Part shown: positions 43,237 through 52,182 of the stretch, one piece after another
Layout: every line of letters begins with the position of its first letter
Position numbering within the stretch: position 1 is the first letter of the stretch
The notes under the pieces: model-generated
Seen by the model: only the letters and a program-made list of their open reading frames with translations
The model's database searches: none
What the model was told of the DNA's origin: nothing
Origin: Mesorhizobium sp. M8A.F.Ca.ET.218.01.1.1
GTDB taxonomy: Bacteria; Pseudomonadota; Alphaproteobacteria; Rhizobiales; Rhizobiaceae
DNA: 64,000 bases
Assembly (NCBI RefSeq): GCF_004791165.1
Contig: NZ_SRUZ01000002.1
Span: 1-64,000 of the forward strand
Direction of reading: 5' to 3'
Program-made: the position numbers and the translations under genes

Positions 43237-43670
43237 CTTCCCCTTCGTTGATTTTCTTTTTGCGATAAAACGAATTTAATCGCGCTCTGTAACGGCGCAA
43301 AGGTGACGAGAGCGCGGCAATGTAACCGGATTGAAACATCCATGCGGGCAGAAACGGTCAAAATCGGTCATTGGCTATTTTGACCTGAGTGGCGGGTTGC
43401 CCTCCGTGCGCCGCCGGGGCTTTCTTGCCAGCGCAATACCTTGTCGAGGGGCGCGATTTGCAGCGTGAACCGGCGACAGGGCGGAGGTTGTGGAAGTCCG
43501 GCTAACACCCGGATTTTCCGGGGTTTTCGGGGCCCGCGGCGGAGCCGGATGCCGTTGGAACCTGGGCTTACATTTCCGATACGGAATCTGCGTATTTCCA
43601 CAAGCCATTGCATTTCAATGCAAAATATGATTATATTGAATGCATATTCAATAAAAAGAAGAGACGGTTC
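43237..43670. promoter_or_regulatory. 434-base intergenic region with two stacked palindromes upstream of the Rieske gene
   Basis: The right end carries TTGCATT/AATGCAA (43608-43623, perfect 7-bp arms, 2-base spacer). Ten bases further is TATTGAAT/ATTCAATA (43634-43653, perfect 8-bp arms around GCAT). The second is a BetI/TetR-type site and ends 17 bases before the Rieske start codon, so it overlaps the expected promoter and leader. The rest of the gap is GC-rich and I see no gene in it. Confidence 0.65.
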
Positions 43671-44873
43671 ATGAACCCGCACCTCCGTGACGTGGCAATC
43701 CCGAACGATTGGGACCGGCGGGGATTACCGGGCTGGAGTTACCATTCCGCCGCCCTTCTAGAACTGGAGAAGGAGTATGTTTTCCGCAATCATTGGCAGA
43801 TCGCCGGACATGTCTGCGACATACCGAATGCCGGTGATTATCTCACCATGGATGTCATTGGCGAGCGCGCTCTGATCGTACGCGGCAAGGACGGCGTCGT
43901 GCGCGGCTTCAACAACATGTGCCGCCACCGCGGCAGCCGCGTCGTGGCCGACAGCCAGGGCAATTGCAGGAACGCGCTGGTCTGCCCGTTCCATGGCTGG
44001 GTCTACAACCTCGACGGTACGTTGCGCGGCGCCGCCCGGCCGCGCTCCTTCCCCGATCTCGACAAGACCGAGTTCGGCCTGATGCCGCTCGATCTCGAAG
44101 TCTGGATGGGCTTCATCTTCATCCGCTTCCGCAATGGCGGGCCACAGCCCTCGGTCGCCGAGCTGTTGAAGCCGATCGAACCCGAATTCGCACACTACAA
44201 GGCCGCCGACATGGTGCCCTCCTGGGGCATCTGGACCCAGAAGACATCGGTCAACTGGAAGTCGGTGCGCGACGTCGACAATGAAGGCTATCACGTCGCC
44301 ATGGCGCATCCGGCCCTGCAGGATCTCTACGGCGCCACCTATTTCGACGAGCCCTTCATCAACGGCGTCTCGCGCTCCTTCGCCACCTACAACCCGCATG
44401 CCGGCCGCCGCTGGAGCGTCAGGAACTACGTCAAGATCGCGCCTGAGCCGACGCATCTGCCGGACCATCTCAGGAAGGCCTGGGTCTATTACGGCATCTT
44501 CCCCAACGCCGTTCTGTCGGTGATGCCGGAATCGGTGCAGTTCTATCAGGAGTTTCCGCTGTCGACGGGTGAGACGCTGCTGCGTGGCGCCATCTATCGC
44601 TACCGCGACGAAAGCCGCGAGCAGGCCGCCGCCCGCTACCTCTCCTTCCGTATCGACCGCGACACCATGTCGGAAGATGTGCAGCTCTCTGTCTGGTCGA
44701 ACGAATCCATGCTGTCCGAGGCCTTCGAGGGGTTTTACCTCTCCGACCTCGAATATGGCGTACGCACCCACCACGACCACCTGCGCAAGCAGATTCCGGT
44801 GCTGGGCCTGGAGACCGCGCCAGAGGAAAAGGACATGTGGAATCTGAACGACGCGCTGCGGTCGCGAGGGTAG
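43671..44873 (+). CDS. Rieske-type ring-hydroxylating/N-demethylating oxygenase, alpha subunit
   Basis: A 400-residue non-haem iron oxygenase. The Rieske [2Fe-2S] site is CRHRGSRV (Cys-x-His) with CPFHGWVYN (Cys-x2-His), spaced 17 residues. The mononuclear iron site follows as DVDNEGYHVAMAHPALQDLYG (two His). Family members include aromatic dioxygenases and the GbcA, Stc2 and CntA group that demethylate or cleave quaternary amines; the BetI-like regulation and amine genes nearby favour the second group. The start at 43671 follows AAGAAGAGACGG. No ferredoxin reductase partner is encoded in the window. Its 3' end stops 10 bases from the convergent aminotransferase gene. Confidence 0.9.
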   Translation: MNPHLRDVAIPNDWDRRGLPGWSYHSAALLELEKEYVFRNHWQIAGHVCDIPNAGDYLTMDVIGERALIVRGKDGVVRGFNNMCRHRGSRVVADSQGNCRNALVCPFHGWVYNLDGTLRGAARPRSFPDLDKTEFGLMPLDLEVWMGFIFIRFRNGGPQPSVAELLKPIEPEFAHYKAADMVPSWGIWTQKTSVNWKSVRDVDNEGYHVAMAHPALQDLYGATYFDEPFINGVSRSFATYNPHAGRRWSVRNYVKIAPEPTHLPDHLRKAWVYYGIFPNAVLSVMPESVQFYQEFPLSTGETLLRGAIYRYRDESREQAAARYLSFRIDRDTMSEDVQLSVWSNESMLSEAFEGFYLSDLEYGVRTHHDHLRKQIPVLGLETAPEEKDMWNLNDALRSRG

Positions 44874-44883
44874 AAGCTGCCAA

Positions 44884-46314
44884 TCATCCCCGCCACACGC
44901 CCTCTTTCCTGAGATCATCCATCGTGCGTGAAATGCCTTCGCGCAGGATCGCCACCATGTCGTCGATCTGCTCGCGCGTGATGATCAGCGGCGGCGACAT
45001 CACGCACATGTTGATCAGTGGCCGCACCAGCAGGCCAAGTTCGTGGCAGTGGGCGTCGATGCGCTTGCCGACATCCTTGTCGAGTTGCAGTGGATCCTTG
45101 CTTTCGCGGTCAGCGACGCATTCCACGCAGCCCATCAGCCCCACGCCGCGCACCTCGCCGACCAGCGGCAGCTCTTCCAACGTCTTCAACCGCGCCTGGA
45201 AATAGGGCGCGACCGCCTGCGTGTGGGCAAGCACGCTTTCCTCCAGCAGGTCGAGATTCTTCAAGGCCACCGCGCAGCCGACGGGATGGCTGGTGTAGGT
45301 CAGGCCATGGCCGAACAGCGCATCGGGATGGTTGGACCGGCGCAGGTTTTCCAGCAGCCGCTCCGAGATGATGACGCCGCCGAGCGGGAAATAGCCTGAG
45401 GTGACGCCCTTGGCGAAGGTGGTCATGTCCGGATCGATGCCGAACACATCGCCCGAGGCAAAGACATGGCCAAGTCGGCCGAAGCCCGTCACCACCTCGT
45501 CGGAGACGTAGAGGATGTCGTTGCCACGGCAGATCTCGCGGATACGCTTGAGATAGCCGTCGGGCGGCACGACGACGCCGCCGGAAGCCTGCACCGGTTC
45601 GCCGACGAAGGCGCCTATTCTGTCGGCGCCGACGCGCGCCACCGTGTCGCGGAACTGGTCGACGAGGAAATCGGTGAAGGCGGCAAGGCTCATCCCTTGC
45701 GGGCGCCTGAACGGATCGGGCGAGGACAGCTTGACCACCAATTCGTCGGCGCCGTCCATCCAGTCGCGATCGCGCGGACGGCCATTGAGCGAGGCCGACA
45801 GATAGGTCGAGCCATGATAGGCGCCGCCTCGGCTCAGGATGAGCTTCTTTTCCGGCCGGCCACGCACATTGTTGTAGAACTGCATGAAGCGCAGCGCCGT
45901 CTCGACGGCCGAGGAACCGCCCGTGGTGTAGAAGACATGGCTGAGTTCGCCTGGGGCATGGCCGGCGATGCGTTTGGCAAGCTCCGCCGATGGCGCGTTC
46001 ATCGTGTACCAAGGCGTGTTGTAGGACAGCGCCATCGCCTGATCGTACATCACCCTGGCGAGTTCCTCTCGACGATGGCCGACATTGACGCACCACATGC
46101 CGGCAGGCCCATCGATCAGCCGCTTGCCGGTGCTGTCGGTGATGTAGATGCCATCGCCCTCACCGATCAGCGCGCGCGCCTCCGAACCGACGGAACCGGC
46201 ATAAGGCCAGGGCTGGATGAGATGACGCCTGGCCAGTTCGGCCGCATCGTCGTTGCCAGGGCCAGCCGTTTCGCGTGCCTTCAGATCTCTCAGAGCCGCC
46301 ATCATCGCCTCCAC
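44884..46314 (-). CDS. Class III omega-aminotransferase
   Basis: PLP-dependent aminotransferase of 476 residues, of the beta-alanine/putrescine/taurine-pyruvate aminotransferase type. Blocks in order: PAGMWCVNVGHRREEL, FYTTGGSSAVETALRFMQFY, SRGGAYHGSTYLSASLNG, VGEPVQASGGVVVPPDGYL, SDEVVTGFGRLG and the PLP-lysine motif TFAKGVTSGYFPLGG. It likely moves the terminal amino group of an amine or omega-amino acid to pyruvate or a similar acceptor. It is divergent from the ABC permease gene, with a TetR-type inverted repeat in the 257-base gap, and convergent with the Rieske gene. It therefore fits a shared amine-degradation regulon. Confidence 0.93.
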   Translation of the reverse strand: MEAMMAALRDLKARETAGPGNDDAAELARRHLIQPWPYAGSVGSEARALIGEGDGIYITDSTGKRLIDGPAGMWCVNVGHRREELARVMYDQAMALSYNTPWYTMNAPSAELAKRIAGHAPGELSHVFYTTGGSSAVETALRFMQFYNNVRGRPEKKLILSRGGAYHGSTYLSASLNGRPRDRDWMDGADELVVKLSSPDPFRRPQGMSLAAFTDFLVDQFRDTVARVGADRIGAFVGEPVQASGGVVVPPDGYLKRIREICRGNDILYVSDEVVTGFGRLGHVFASGDVFGIDPDMTTFAKGVTSGYFPLGGVIISERLLENLRRSNHPDALFGHGLTYTSHPVGCAVALKNLDLLEESVLAHTQAVAPYFQARLKTLEELPLVGEVRGVGLMGCVECVADRESKDPLQLDKDVGKRIDAHCHELGLLVRPLINMCVMSPPLIITREQIDDMVAILREGISRTMDDLRKEGVWRG

Positions 46315-46384
46315 ATCATCCCTCGAATTTCCCGGGCATCAATCCGGTCCACCATGGCCGAGATCGTCGCCCTGCTCACCCGAT

Positions 46385-46402
46385 TTTGAATGTCCGTTCA
46401 AT
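46385..46402. promoter_or_regulatory. BetI/TetR-type operator between aminotransferase and ABC permease genes
   Basis: TTTGAATGTCCGTTCAAT has TTGAA/TTCAA arms and matches the 43635-43652 site at 13 of 18 positions by eye, including both ends of the dyad. It lies 70 bases upstream of the aminotransferase start and 170 bases upstream of the permease start, placed to act on both divergent units. Confidence 0.6.
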
Positions 46403-46571
46403 CAACATTGCAGAATTAGCGCTTGATTTCAATCCGCGGATGCGCGCATGATGAAAGAAAGCCGGCAAGGGGAACAATAGCCGGCGCCAGCCCAATGGGA
46501 TGCCGTATGGCGGGACAGTCCAGGCCAGCAACCGAGATCGCACCCGGAGCCCTGCCCCCCGGTGCCCTGCA

Positions 46572-47489
46572 ATGACTGTGGCTGCGGAAGGGTCGCCCCC
46601 GTTGCGCATGACGCGGGCCAGACGAAATGCCCTTCTGCGATCCGAGCCCGTACAGGGCTTTGCCCTGATCAGCCCGACCTTCCTCTACGCGCTGATCCTG
46701 TTGGTCCTGCCGATCATGGTGGTCATCGCCCATTCCTTCTGGACGCAGCACTACCTGACCATCGACCGCACCTTCACGCTGGAGAACTACCGCGTCGCGC
46801 TGACCGAGCCGATCTACCGCGATCTGTTGTGGCGCTCGCTCTACATCTCGCTGACGGTCAGCCTGTTCACCGTCGTCCTCGCCTACCCGATCGCCTACTT
46901 CATTTCCTTCCATGGCGGCCGTCACAAGAGCCTCTGGCTGTTCCTCATCACCATACCGTTCTGGACCAGCTATCTCTTGCGCGTGATGTCGTGGAAGGTC
47001 ATCCTGGGCTATAACGGCGTGTTGAATTCCGGCCTGATGGGCCTCGGCATCATCGACGAACCGTCGACAGCCCTGCTCTACAATTCGAGCGCCGTCATCA
47101 TCACCCTCACCCATGCCTGGGCGGCCTTCGCCATTCTGCCGATCTTCGTTTCGCTGGAGAAGGTCGACCGCACGCTGGTCGAGGCGGCTACCGATCTTGG
47201 CGATGGTCCCTTGCGCTCGTTCCTGCGCGTGACCTTGCCGCTGTCGGCGCCAGGCATCATTTCCGCGGCGCTGATCGTCATGATCCCGACGGTCGGCGAC
47301 TATGTCACGCCAAAGCTCGTCGGCGGCAAGGACGGCGTCATGATCGCCAACGCTATCCAGGCGCAGTTCGGCAAGGCCGCCAACTGGCCGCTCGGCGCCG
47401 CACTTTCCGTCACCACCATGCTGATCGTCTCCCTGATGGCGGGCGCCACGGTGCTGATCATCCGCACCTTGCAGAGGATGGCGCGATGA
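46572..47489 (+). CDS. Spermidine/putrescine-type ABC permease (PotB-like)
   Basis: First permease of an importer of the polyamine/opine/iron (POPT) class; about 305 residues with six spans. The stretch ISPTFLYALILLVLPIMVVIAHSFW is the usual first span, and the EAA loop reads LVEAATDLGDGPLRSFLRVTLPLSAPGI. The VIPTVGDYVTPKLVGG block is diagnostic of PotB-like proteins. The start is uncertain: ATG at 46572 is used, with 46500 and 46608 as alternatives, and none has a strong ribosome site. Its stop overlaps the PotC-like gene by four bases. The cognate binding proteins are encoded on the other strand 3-6 kb away. Confidence 0.9.
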   Translation: MTVAAEGSPPLRMTRARRNALLRSEPVQGFALISPTFLYALILLVLPIMVVIAHSFWTQHYLTIDRTFTLENYRVALTEPIYRDLLWRSLYISLTVSLFTVVLAYPIAYFISFHGGRHKSLWLFLITIPFWTSYLLRVMSWKVILGYNGVLNSGLMGLGIIDEPSTALLYNSSAVIITLTHAWAAFAILPIFVSLEKVDRTLVEAATDLGDGPLRSFLRVTLPLSAPGIISAALIVMIPTVGDYVTPKLVGGKDGVMIANAIQAQFGKAANWPLGAALSVTTMLIVSLMAGATVLIIRTLQRMAR

Positions 47490-48307
47490 GAGCGCGGCGC
47501 TTCCTGCCGGGCGGCTGGCTGTCGGCCTATGCGTTCCTCTACATCGTCTTCCTCTATCTGCCCGTCATCTTCCTGCCGATCTTCTCGATCAACACGGCGG
47601 CGACGCCGAAATTCCCGCTGACCGGCTTCACCCTGCAATGGTACGAAGACCTGCCGCGCACGCCGGCGCTGCTCGACGCCGCCTGGAACAGCCTGATCGT
47701 CGGCGTCTCGGCGGCCATCCTCTCCACCGTACTCGGCATCCTCGCCGCCCGATCGATCACCCGCTACCGCTATCCCGGCCGCCGCGCCATCAACGGGCTG
47801 ATCATGGCGCCGCTTGTGCTGCCGGAAGTCATCGTTGCCATCTCCATGCTGCTGGTGATGCTGCAGCTTGGTTTGAGCTTGTCACTGTTCACCGTCGTGC
47901 TTGGCCACGTCCTGGTCTGCATTCCCTATTCGATGACGGTGCTGACCTCCGGCTTCGAAGGTTTCGACCGCAGCCTCGAGGAAGCCTCCGCCGATCTCGG
48001 CGAAAGCGCCTTCGGCACCTTCCGGCGCGTGACGTTGCCCATGGTGGCGCCGGCGATCATTTCCAGCCTGCTGGTCTGCTTCACCATCTCGCTGGACGAG
48101 TTCATCATCGCCTTCTTCCTGACAGGCACCGAGGCGACACTGCCGATCTACATCTGGGGCCAGTTGCGTTTCGCGTCGAAACTGCCCGGCGTGCTGGCGC
48201 TGGGCACGCTGCTTTTGGTCGCCTCCTTCCTGCTGATGACGATCGCCGAAATCCTGCGTCGCCGCGCGGCCAGACGTACCCAGAACGAGGGAGGCCTCTA
48301 TGCCTGA
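47486..48307 (+). CDS. Spermidine/putrescine-type ABC permease (PotC-like)
   Basis: Second permease, 273 residues. The N-terminus YAFLYIVFLYLPVIFLPIFSIN and the EAA loop LEEASADLGESAFGTFRRVTLPMVAPAIISS, followed by SLDEFIIAFFLTGTEATLPIYIWGQLR, are characteristic of PotC. It starts in an ATGA overlap with PotB-like and its end overlaps the ATPase start by eight bases, so the three are translated as a coupled unit. With the partner permease it forms the transmembrane path for an amine taken from one of the two tandem binding proteins. Confidence 0.93.
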   Translation: MRARRFLPGGWLSAYAFLYIVFLYLPVIFLPIFSINTAATPKFPLTGFTLQWYEDLPRTPALLDAAWNSLIVGVSAAILSTVLGILAARSITRYRYPGRRAINGLIMAPLVLPEVIVAISMLLVMLQLGLSLSLFTVVLGHVLVCIPYSMTVLTSGFEGFDRSLEEASADLGESAFGTFRRVTLPMVAPAIISSLLVCFTISLDEFIIAFFLTGTEATLPIYIWGQLRFASKLPGVLALGTLLLVASFLLMTIAEILRRRAARRTQNEGGLYA

Positions 48308-49433
48308 GCAGCCGCGGATCGAGCGCCCTCACGCGGACAGGATCCAATCCGAAAGACCGATGATCGAGATCCGCAACGTCACTCGCAGCTACGGAGCGTT
48401 CAAGGCGCTGGACGACGCCTCCCTTACCATCAGGGAAGGCGAGTTCTTCTCGCTGCTCGGACCCTCCGGTTGCGGCAAGACCACGCTTTTGCGCATGATC
48501 GCCGGCTTCGACAATCCGACCAGCGGTTCGATCGCGGTCGGTGGCCAGTCGATGGAAGGCATCCCGGCCAACCGCCGGCCGACCAACATGGTGTTCCAGA
48601 GCTACGCGATCTTCCCGCACCTCAATGTCGAGCAGAACGTCGCCTACGGGCTGAAGCGGTTGAAGCTGCAGGGCGGCGAAGAGAAGCGCCGAGTTGAGGA
48701 AGCACTGGGGCAGGTCTCGCTCACCGGCCTCGGCAAGCGGCTTGCCACCGAGCTTTCCGGCGGCCAGCGCCAGCGCGTCGCGCTTGGCCGCGCCCTGGTA
48801 ATGCGGCCAAAAGTTCTGCTGCTCGACGAGCCGCTGTCGGCGCTTGACAAGAAGCTACGCGAGCAGATGCAAGTCGAGTTGCGCCGGCTGCAGCAGGCGG
48901 TCGGCATCACTTTCGTACTGGTCACCCACGACCAGTACGAGGCGCTCGCCATGTCCGACCGCATCGCCGTGATGTTCGGCGGCAAGATCGCGCAGGTCGC
49001 CTCGCCAAAGGAAATCTACCAGCGTCCGGTCAACCGCCAGGTCGCCGACTTCCTGGGCGGCATGAATTTCGTCAAGGCCGAGATCGTCGAGGAGAACGGC
49101 GCATCGCTGATCGTCGACACGCTCGGCTTCGGCCGCATCAAGACCGACAAGCCCAAAGCCTTCGTTCGCAATGGCGGCGCCGCGACGCTCGGCATCCGAC
49201 CGGAACGCCTGCGCGTGCTATGGGACAACGCGACAGCCAAATTCGAGGTCGCCGGCAAGGTGGTCGAGCGCCACTATTTCGGCGAGATCACCCATCTGAT
49301 CGTCGAAATCCCGGGCCTGGAAAAGCCGTTGTCGGTGACCGAGACCAACGATTTCGGCGCCGACGATATCCCGGTCGGCACCCCGATCCGCCTCGCCTAT
49401 GATCCCGAAGCTCTGGTCGCGATGGCCGACTGA
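48300..49433 (+). CDS. Spermidine/putrescine-type ABC ATP-binding protein (PotA-like)
   Basis: ATPase of 377 residues with Walker A GPSGCGKTT, Q-loop VFQSYAIFPHLNVEQN, signature LSGGQRQRVALGRAL, Walker B VLLLDEPLSALDKKLR and switch His in THDQYEALAMSD. The C-terminal TOBE domain is as in PotA/FbpC proteins (IRPERLRV). The ATG at 48300 overlaps the permease gene; a second Met at 48360 directly before IEIRNVTRSYG would give a shorter, more typical N-terminus. The 3' end overlaps the oppositely oriented amine oxidase gene by 37 bases, an unusually deep coding overlap of convergent genes. Confidence 0.94.
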   Translation: MPEQPRIERPHADRIQSERPMIEIRNVTRSYGAFKALDDASLTIREGEFFSLLGPSGCGKTTLLRMIAGFDNPTSGSIAVGGQSMEGIPANRRPTNMVFQSYAIFPHLNVEQNVAYGLKRLKLQGGEEKRRVEEALGQVSLTGLGKRLATELSGGQRQRVALGRALVMRPKVLLLDEPLSALDKKLREQMQVELRRLQQAVGITFVLVTHDQYEALAMSDRIAVMFGGKIAQVASPKEIYQRPVNRQVADFLGGMNFVKAEIVEENGASLIVDTLGFGRIKTDKPKAFVRNGGAATLGIRPERLRVLWDNATAKFEVAGKVVERHYFGEITHLIVEIPGLEKPLSVTETNDFGADDIPVGTPIRLAYDPEALVAMAD

Positions 49434-50707
49434 ACATCGGCGATGATCCTGCGCGCCGCAATGCGCCCGGCCACGATCGCGCCTTCGACATAGCCCGGGA
49501 ATGACGGCGACAATTCCGACGAAGCGAAATGCAGCGGCGGCGCACCGGCAAGAATGGTGCGTTCGGCATCCCTCGCCGTCACGTCGATGATCAGGTCGCT
49601 ATAGGCACCGCCGCTCCAGCCATCGTGCGTCCAGTCGCGGCGGCTGAAATCGAGACTATCCGCAGCCTCCGGACCGAGCGCCTCCACAAGCCTCATCGTC
49701 ACCTGCGCCCGCAGGTCCGCCTCGCCGAGTTCGTGCCAGCGCAGCGCCAGAGGCCCGCCGGCGAAGACGACAAGCGCCGCATGATCGGGATCCTTGCTGG
49801 CGTCGCAGGCAAACAGCCCCGGCAGATCCCGCCACATCACCATCCCGCTCAAATCCCGCTCGCGCCAGAATGGCCTGGGATAGCGCACCAGGATCTTGAT
49901 CACGGCGCCGCTTTCCCAGGCGCCGAGCGCCCTGTCCAAGGCTGCTGGCAGGACGGGCGTGAAATCGAGCTTCGCGGCTGTCGCCGGCGGCACGGCCACC
50001 AGAACGGCGCGCGCTTCGATCACGCCATTGCTCGAGACAACACGAACCCCTGGCGGACCATATTCGATGCGGGTGACCGGTTCACCGAGCCTCACCCGGC
50101 CGTCGAAATCCCTAGCCAGATCGTCGGCCACCGACTGCATGGTCTCGCGCAGGGAATATTGCAGCTCCGGCACCTCATTGGTGATGCGCCGGTCATTGTC
50201 GATCAGGTACCAGAGCGGCACCTTCTCCAGGGCCAGGCACCACAGGCCTTCGATCATCGACCGGAAGGCCGCCTTGGCGTCAGCCGTGTCGTTCTGGCCT
50301 TCGAGCCAGTCGGCAACGGTCAGGCCCTCGATCGCGGGATCGTTGGGCTCGATCCTGTTCATGCGTTCGCGGATCGCCATCGAGGCATGATAGGTGCGCT
50401 CGGCTCTCGGGGCCGACATCGCCGGATGGGTGATGAAATCGCCCTCGACGTAGGTCTCGACGAAGGTCTTGTCCTGAGCCCGGGCCAGTTCCATCAGCTG
50501 AGGCATGTCCTCGCACAGGAACTGGCCGCCGCTGTCGATGCGCTCGCCAAGTCCGTTTCGCACCGCCTCGACGCGGCCGCCGACACGATCGCGGGCTTCC
50601 ACCAGCACGAAATCGACGCCGGCGCGCTTCAATTCGATCGCGGCCGAGAGACCGGTGAAGCCGGCCCCCACGATGACGACGCCGGTCCTTTCGGTCTTGT
50701 CGCTCAA
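49397..50707 (-). CDS. Flavin monoamine oxidase-family protein
   Basis: FAD-dependent amine oxidase of 436 residues. The dinucleotide motif GVVIVGAGFTGLSAAIELKRAG (9-30) and the following VLVEARDRVGGRVE (34-47) are typical of MAO/putrescine oxidase proteins, and the C-terminal FAD block is SPSFPGYVEGAIVAGRIAARRI. It should oxidise a primary or secondary amine to imine and hydrogen peroxide. Its start overlaps the upstream binding-protein stop by four bases, so uptake and oxidation are co-expressed. The substrate cannot be read from sequence; a polyamine or N-methylated amine fits the surroundings. Confidence 0.92.
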   Translation of the reverse strand: MSDKTERTGVVIVGAGFTGLSAAIELKRAGVDFVLVEARDRVGGRVEAVRNGLGERIDSGGQFLCEDMPQLMELARAQDKTFVETYVEGDFITHPAMSAPRAERTYHASMAIRERMNRIEPNDPAIEGLTVADWLEGQNDTADAKAAFRSMIEGLWCLALEKVPLWYLIDNDRRITNEVPELQYSLRETMQSVADDLARDFDGRVRLGEPVTRIEYGPPGVRVVSSNGVIEARAVLVAVPPATAAKLDFTPVLPAALDRALGAWESGAVIKILVRYPRPFWRERDLSGMVMWRDLPGLFACDASKDPDHAALVVFAGGPLALRWHELGEADLRAQVTMRLVEALGPEAADSLDFSRRDWTHDGWSGGAYSDLIIDVTARDAERTILAGAPPLHFASSELSPSFPGYVEGAIVAGRIAARRIIADVQSAIATRASGS

Positions 50708-51780
50708 TAGCCGGCCTTGATCTTCTCGAACTCGGCGACCATGCGCTGCTTCAGTTCCGGCGCGACGGGTTGCTGGAACAAGGTCTTGTCGAGGAACTTG
50801 TCGAGATTGTCGAAGCCGCGGTCGGCCAGCACCTTGTGGTCGATCGCAGCCATCCCGGCGCCATTGCCGTGGCCGTAGCCGAAGGTCTTGACCATATAGT
50901 CCGACACGCCGGGCGCATTGACGGCGCTGAGGAAATCATAGGCCTCGTCGAGCTTGCCTGGCGCATCCTTCATCAGCACGTAGCCGCACACCCAGGTCGA
51001 AATCCCTTCGTTGGTCTCGCGGTTCATGGCGATCGGCAGCCCCTGTCCCTTCAGCGTCACGAAGGTCTCGTTCCAGCCCCAGACGAGGTCGACCTCGTTG
51101 CCGATAAAGGCCTGGTTGAGGTCGGTGTCGTCGGTCCAGTAGAAACGGATGTTCTTGTGCACGTCACGCAGGAAAGCGGACGCCTGCTTGAACTGGTCGT
51201 CGGTCATCTTGGTCCAGTCCTTGAGACCGATGACTAGGCTCGCCAGCGCATAGGCGTCATCGACATTGTCGCCGATGGTGACGCGGCCCTTGAACCGCGG
51301 ATCGGCGAAAATCTTGAGCGACTGTGCCTGTTGGGCCGTCACCTTGTCGGTGCGGTAGAGCAGCGAGGTGTTGCCCCAGTCGAATGGCATGAACCAAGCC
51401 TTGCCGTCGGCGGTGACGGCGAGATCCTTCATCGCCATGATACCTGGATTGAGATCCTTCCAGCCAGCGATCCGGGACGTGTCGAGCGGCTGCAGCAGGC
51501 CGGCCTCGCGCCACTTCACCACGCTTTGCGAGCAGGGATGCGCGACATCGGCCTTGAAGCCTGCCCGCATCTTCTCGAAGGCCTCGTCCTCGTCGCCGAA
51601 GAAAGCAAAGGTCGGCTCGGCGCCGTATTTGGTCGTGTACGCCGGATGCAGCAGCGGATCCTCATAGCCCGACCAGTCGAATACGACGAGGTTACCGCCG
51701 CCTTCGGCGAGCGCGTAAACCGCGCCGGCGCCAACCATGCAGGCGGCGGCGACAACAAGACGGCGAAGCGCGGAATTCAT
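50704..51780 (-). CDS. PotD-like ABC solute-binding protein (copy 1)
   Basis: Periplasmic binding protein of 358 residues with signal peptide (MNSALRRLVVAAACMVGAGA, cleavage near ALA-EG). The mature protein starts NLVVFDWSGYEDPLLHPAY, a variant of the PotD beginning, and has PCSQSVVKWREAGLLQPLDTSRI and ISTWVCGYVLMKDAPGKLDEAYDFL. It is a close paralogue of the binding protein at 52183-53265, sharing most motifs and the last residues EFEKIKAGY. The amine oxidase follows in a four-base overlap. The permease/ATPase genes at 46572-49433 are the probable partners. Confidence 0.93.
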   Translation of the reverse strand: MNSALRRLVVAAACMVGAGAVYALAEGGGNLVVFDWSGYEDPLLHPAYTTKYGAEPTFAFFGDEDEAFEKMRAGFKADVAHPCSQSVVKWREAGLLQPLDTSRIAGWKDLNPGIMAMKDLAVTADGKAWFMPFDWGNTSLLYRTDKVTAQQAQSLKIFADPRFKGRVTIGDNVDDAYALASLVIGLKDWTKMTDDQFKQASAFLRDVHKNIRFYWTDDTDLNQAFIGNEVDLVWGWNETFVTLKGQGLPIAMNRETNEGISTWVCGYVLMKDAPGKLDEAYDFLSAVNAPGVSDYMVKTFGYGHGNGAGMAAIDHKVLADRGFDNLDKFLDKTLFQQPVAPELKQRMVAEFEKIKAGY

Positions 51781-51920
51781 GGTGCGAAAACTCCCCCATC
51801 GCGAAAGATGCCGAGAGCGAGGTTAGGAGAATTCCCAAGCTTTGGCGAGGCCGCGAATTCGATGGAGCAACCACTTCGGACCAACTTGCGGCCGGGACCG
51901 GCAATCATTGAAGTCAGCGC

Positions 51921-52096
51921 TGCCCCTCATCGCCCTGCCGGGCACTTCTCCCCGTATGGCGACGGGGAGAAGAAGGCTGCCCGCAGTGCCGGCACTCTTC
52001 CTGCAACGTCGGCGATTGGCGAAACCGGCGACGACAGCGCCCCTCTCCCCGTCACTATACGGGGAGAGGATGCCGGCAGGCAGGTGAGGGGCGGCG
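51921..52096. repeat. RIME-type intergenic mosaic element
   Basis: Two large palindromes: CTTCTCCCCGT/ACGGGGAGAAG (51945-51972) and CCTCTCCCCGT/ACGGGGAGAGG (52042-52069). They are flanked by mirrored outer blocks (TGCCCCTCATCGCCCTGCCG at 51921 and the complementary GGCAGGTGAGGGGC ending near 52091). This is the RIME1 layout known from rhizobial intergenic regions. It lies between the two paralogous binding-protein genes. Confidence 0.8.
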
Positions 52097-52182
52097 CCAG
52101 CGCTCGAATGGATGATGGCAACCCGAGCGATCACCCTAGTTCCATATCCGAGCGGGTAGGAACGGCCACTCGAAAGCAGGCC

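Noticed and set aside
51921..52096. CRISPR array or transposon terminal repeats
   Set aside because: The repeats are inverted, not direct with spacers, and no transposase is near; the layout matches a RIME element.
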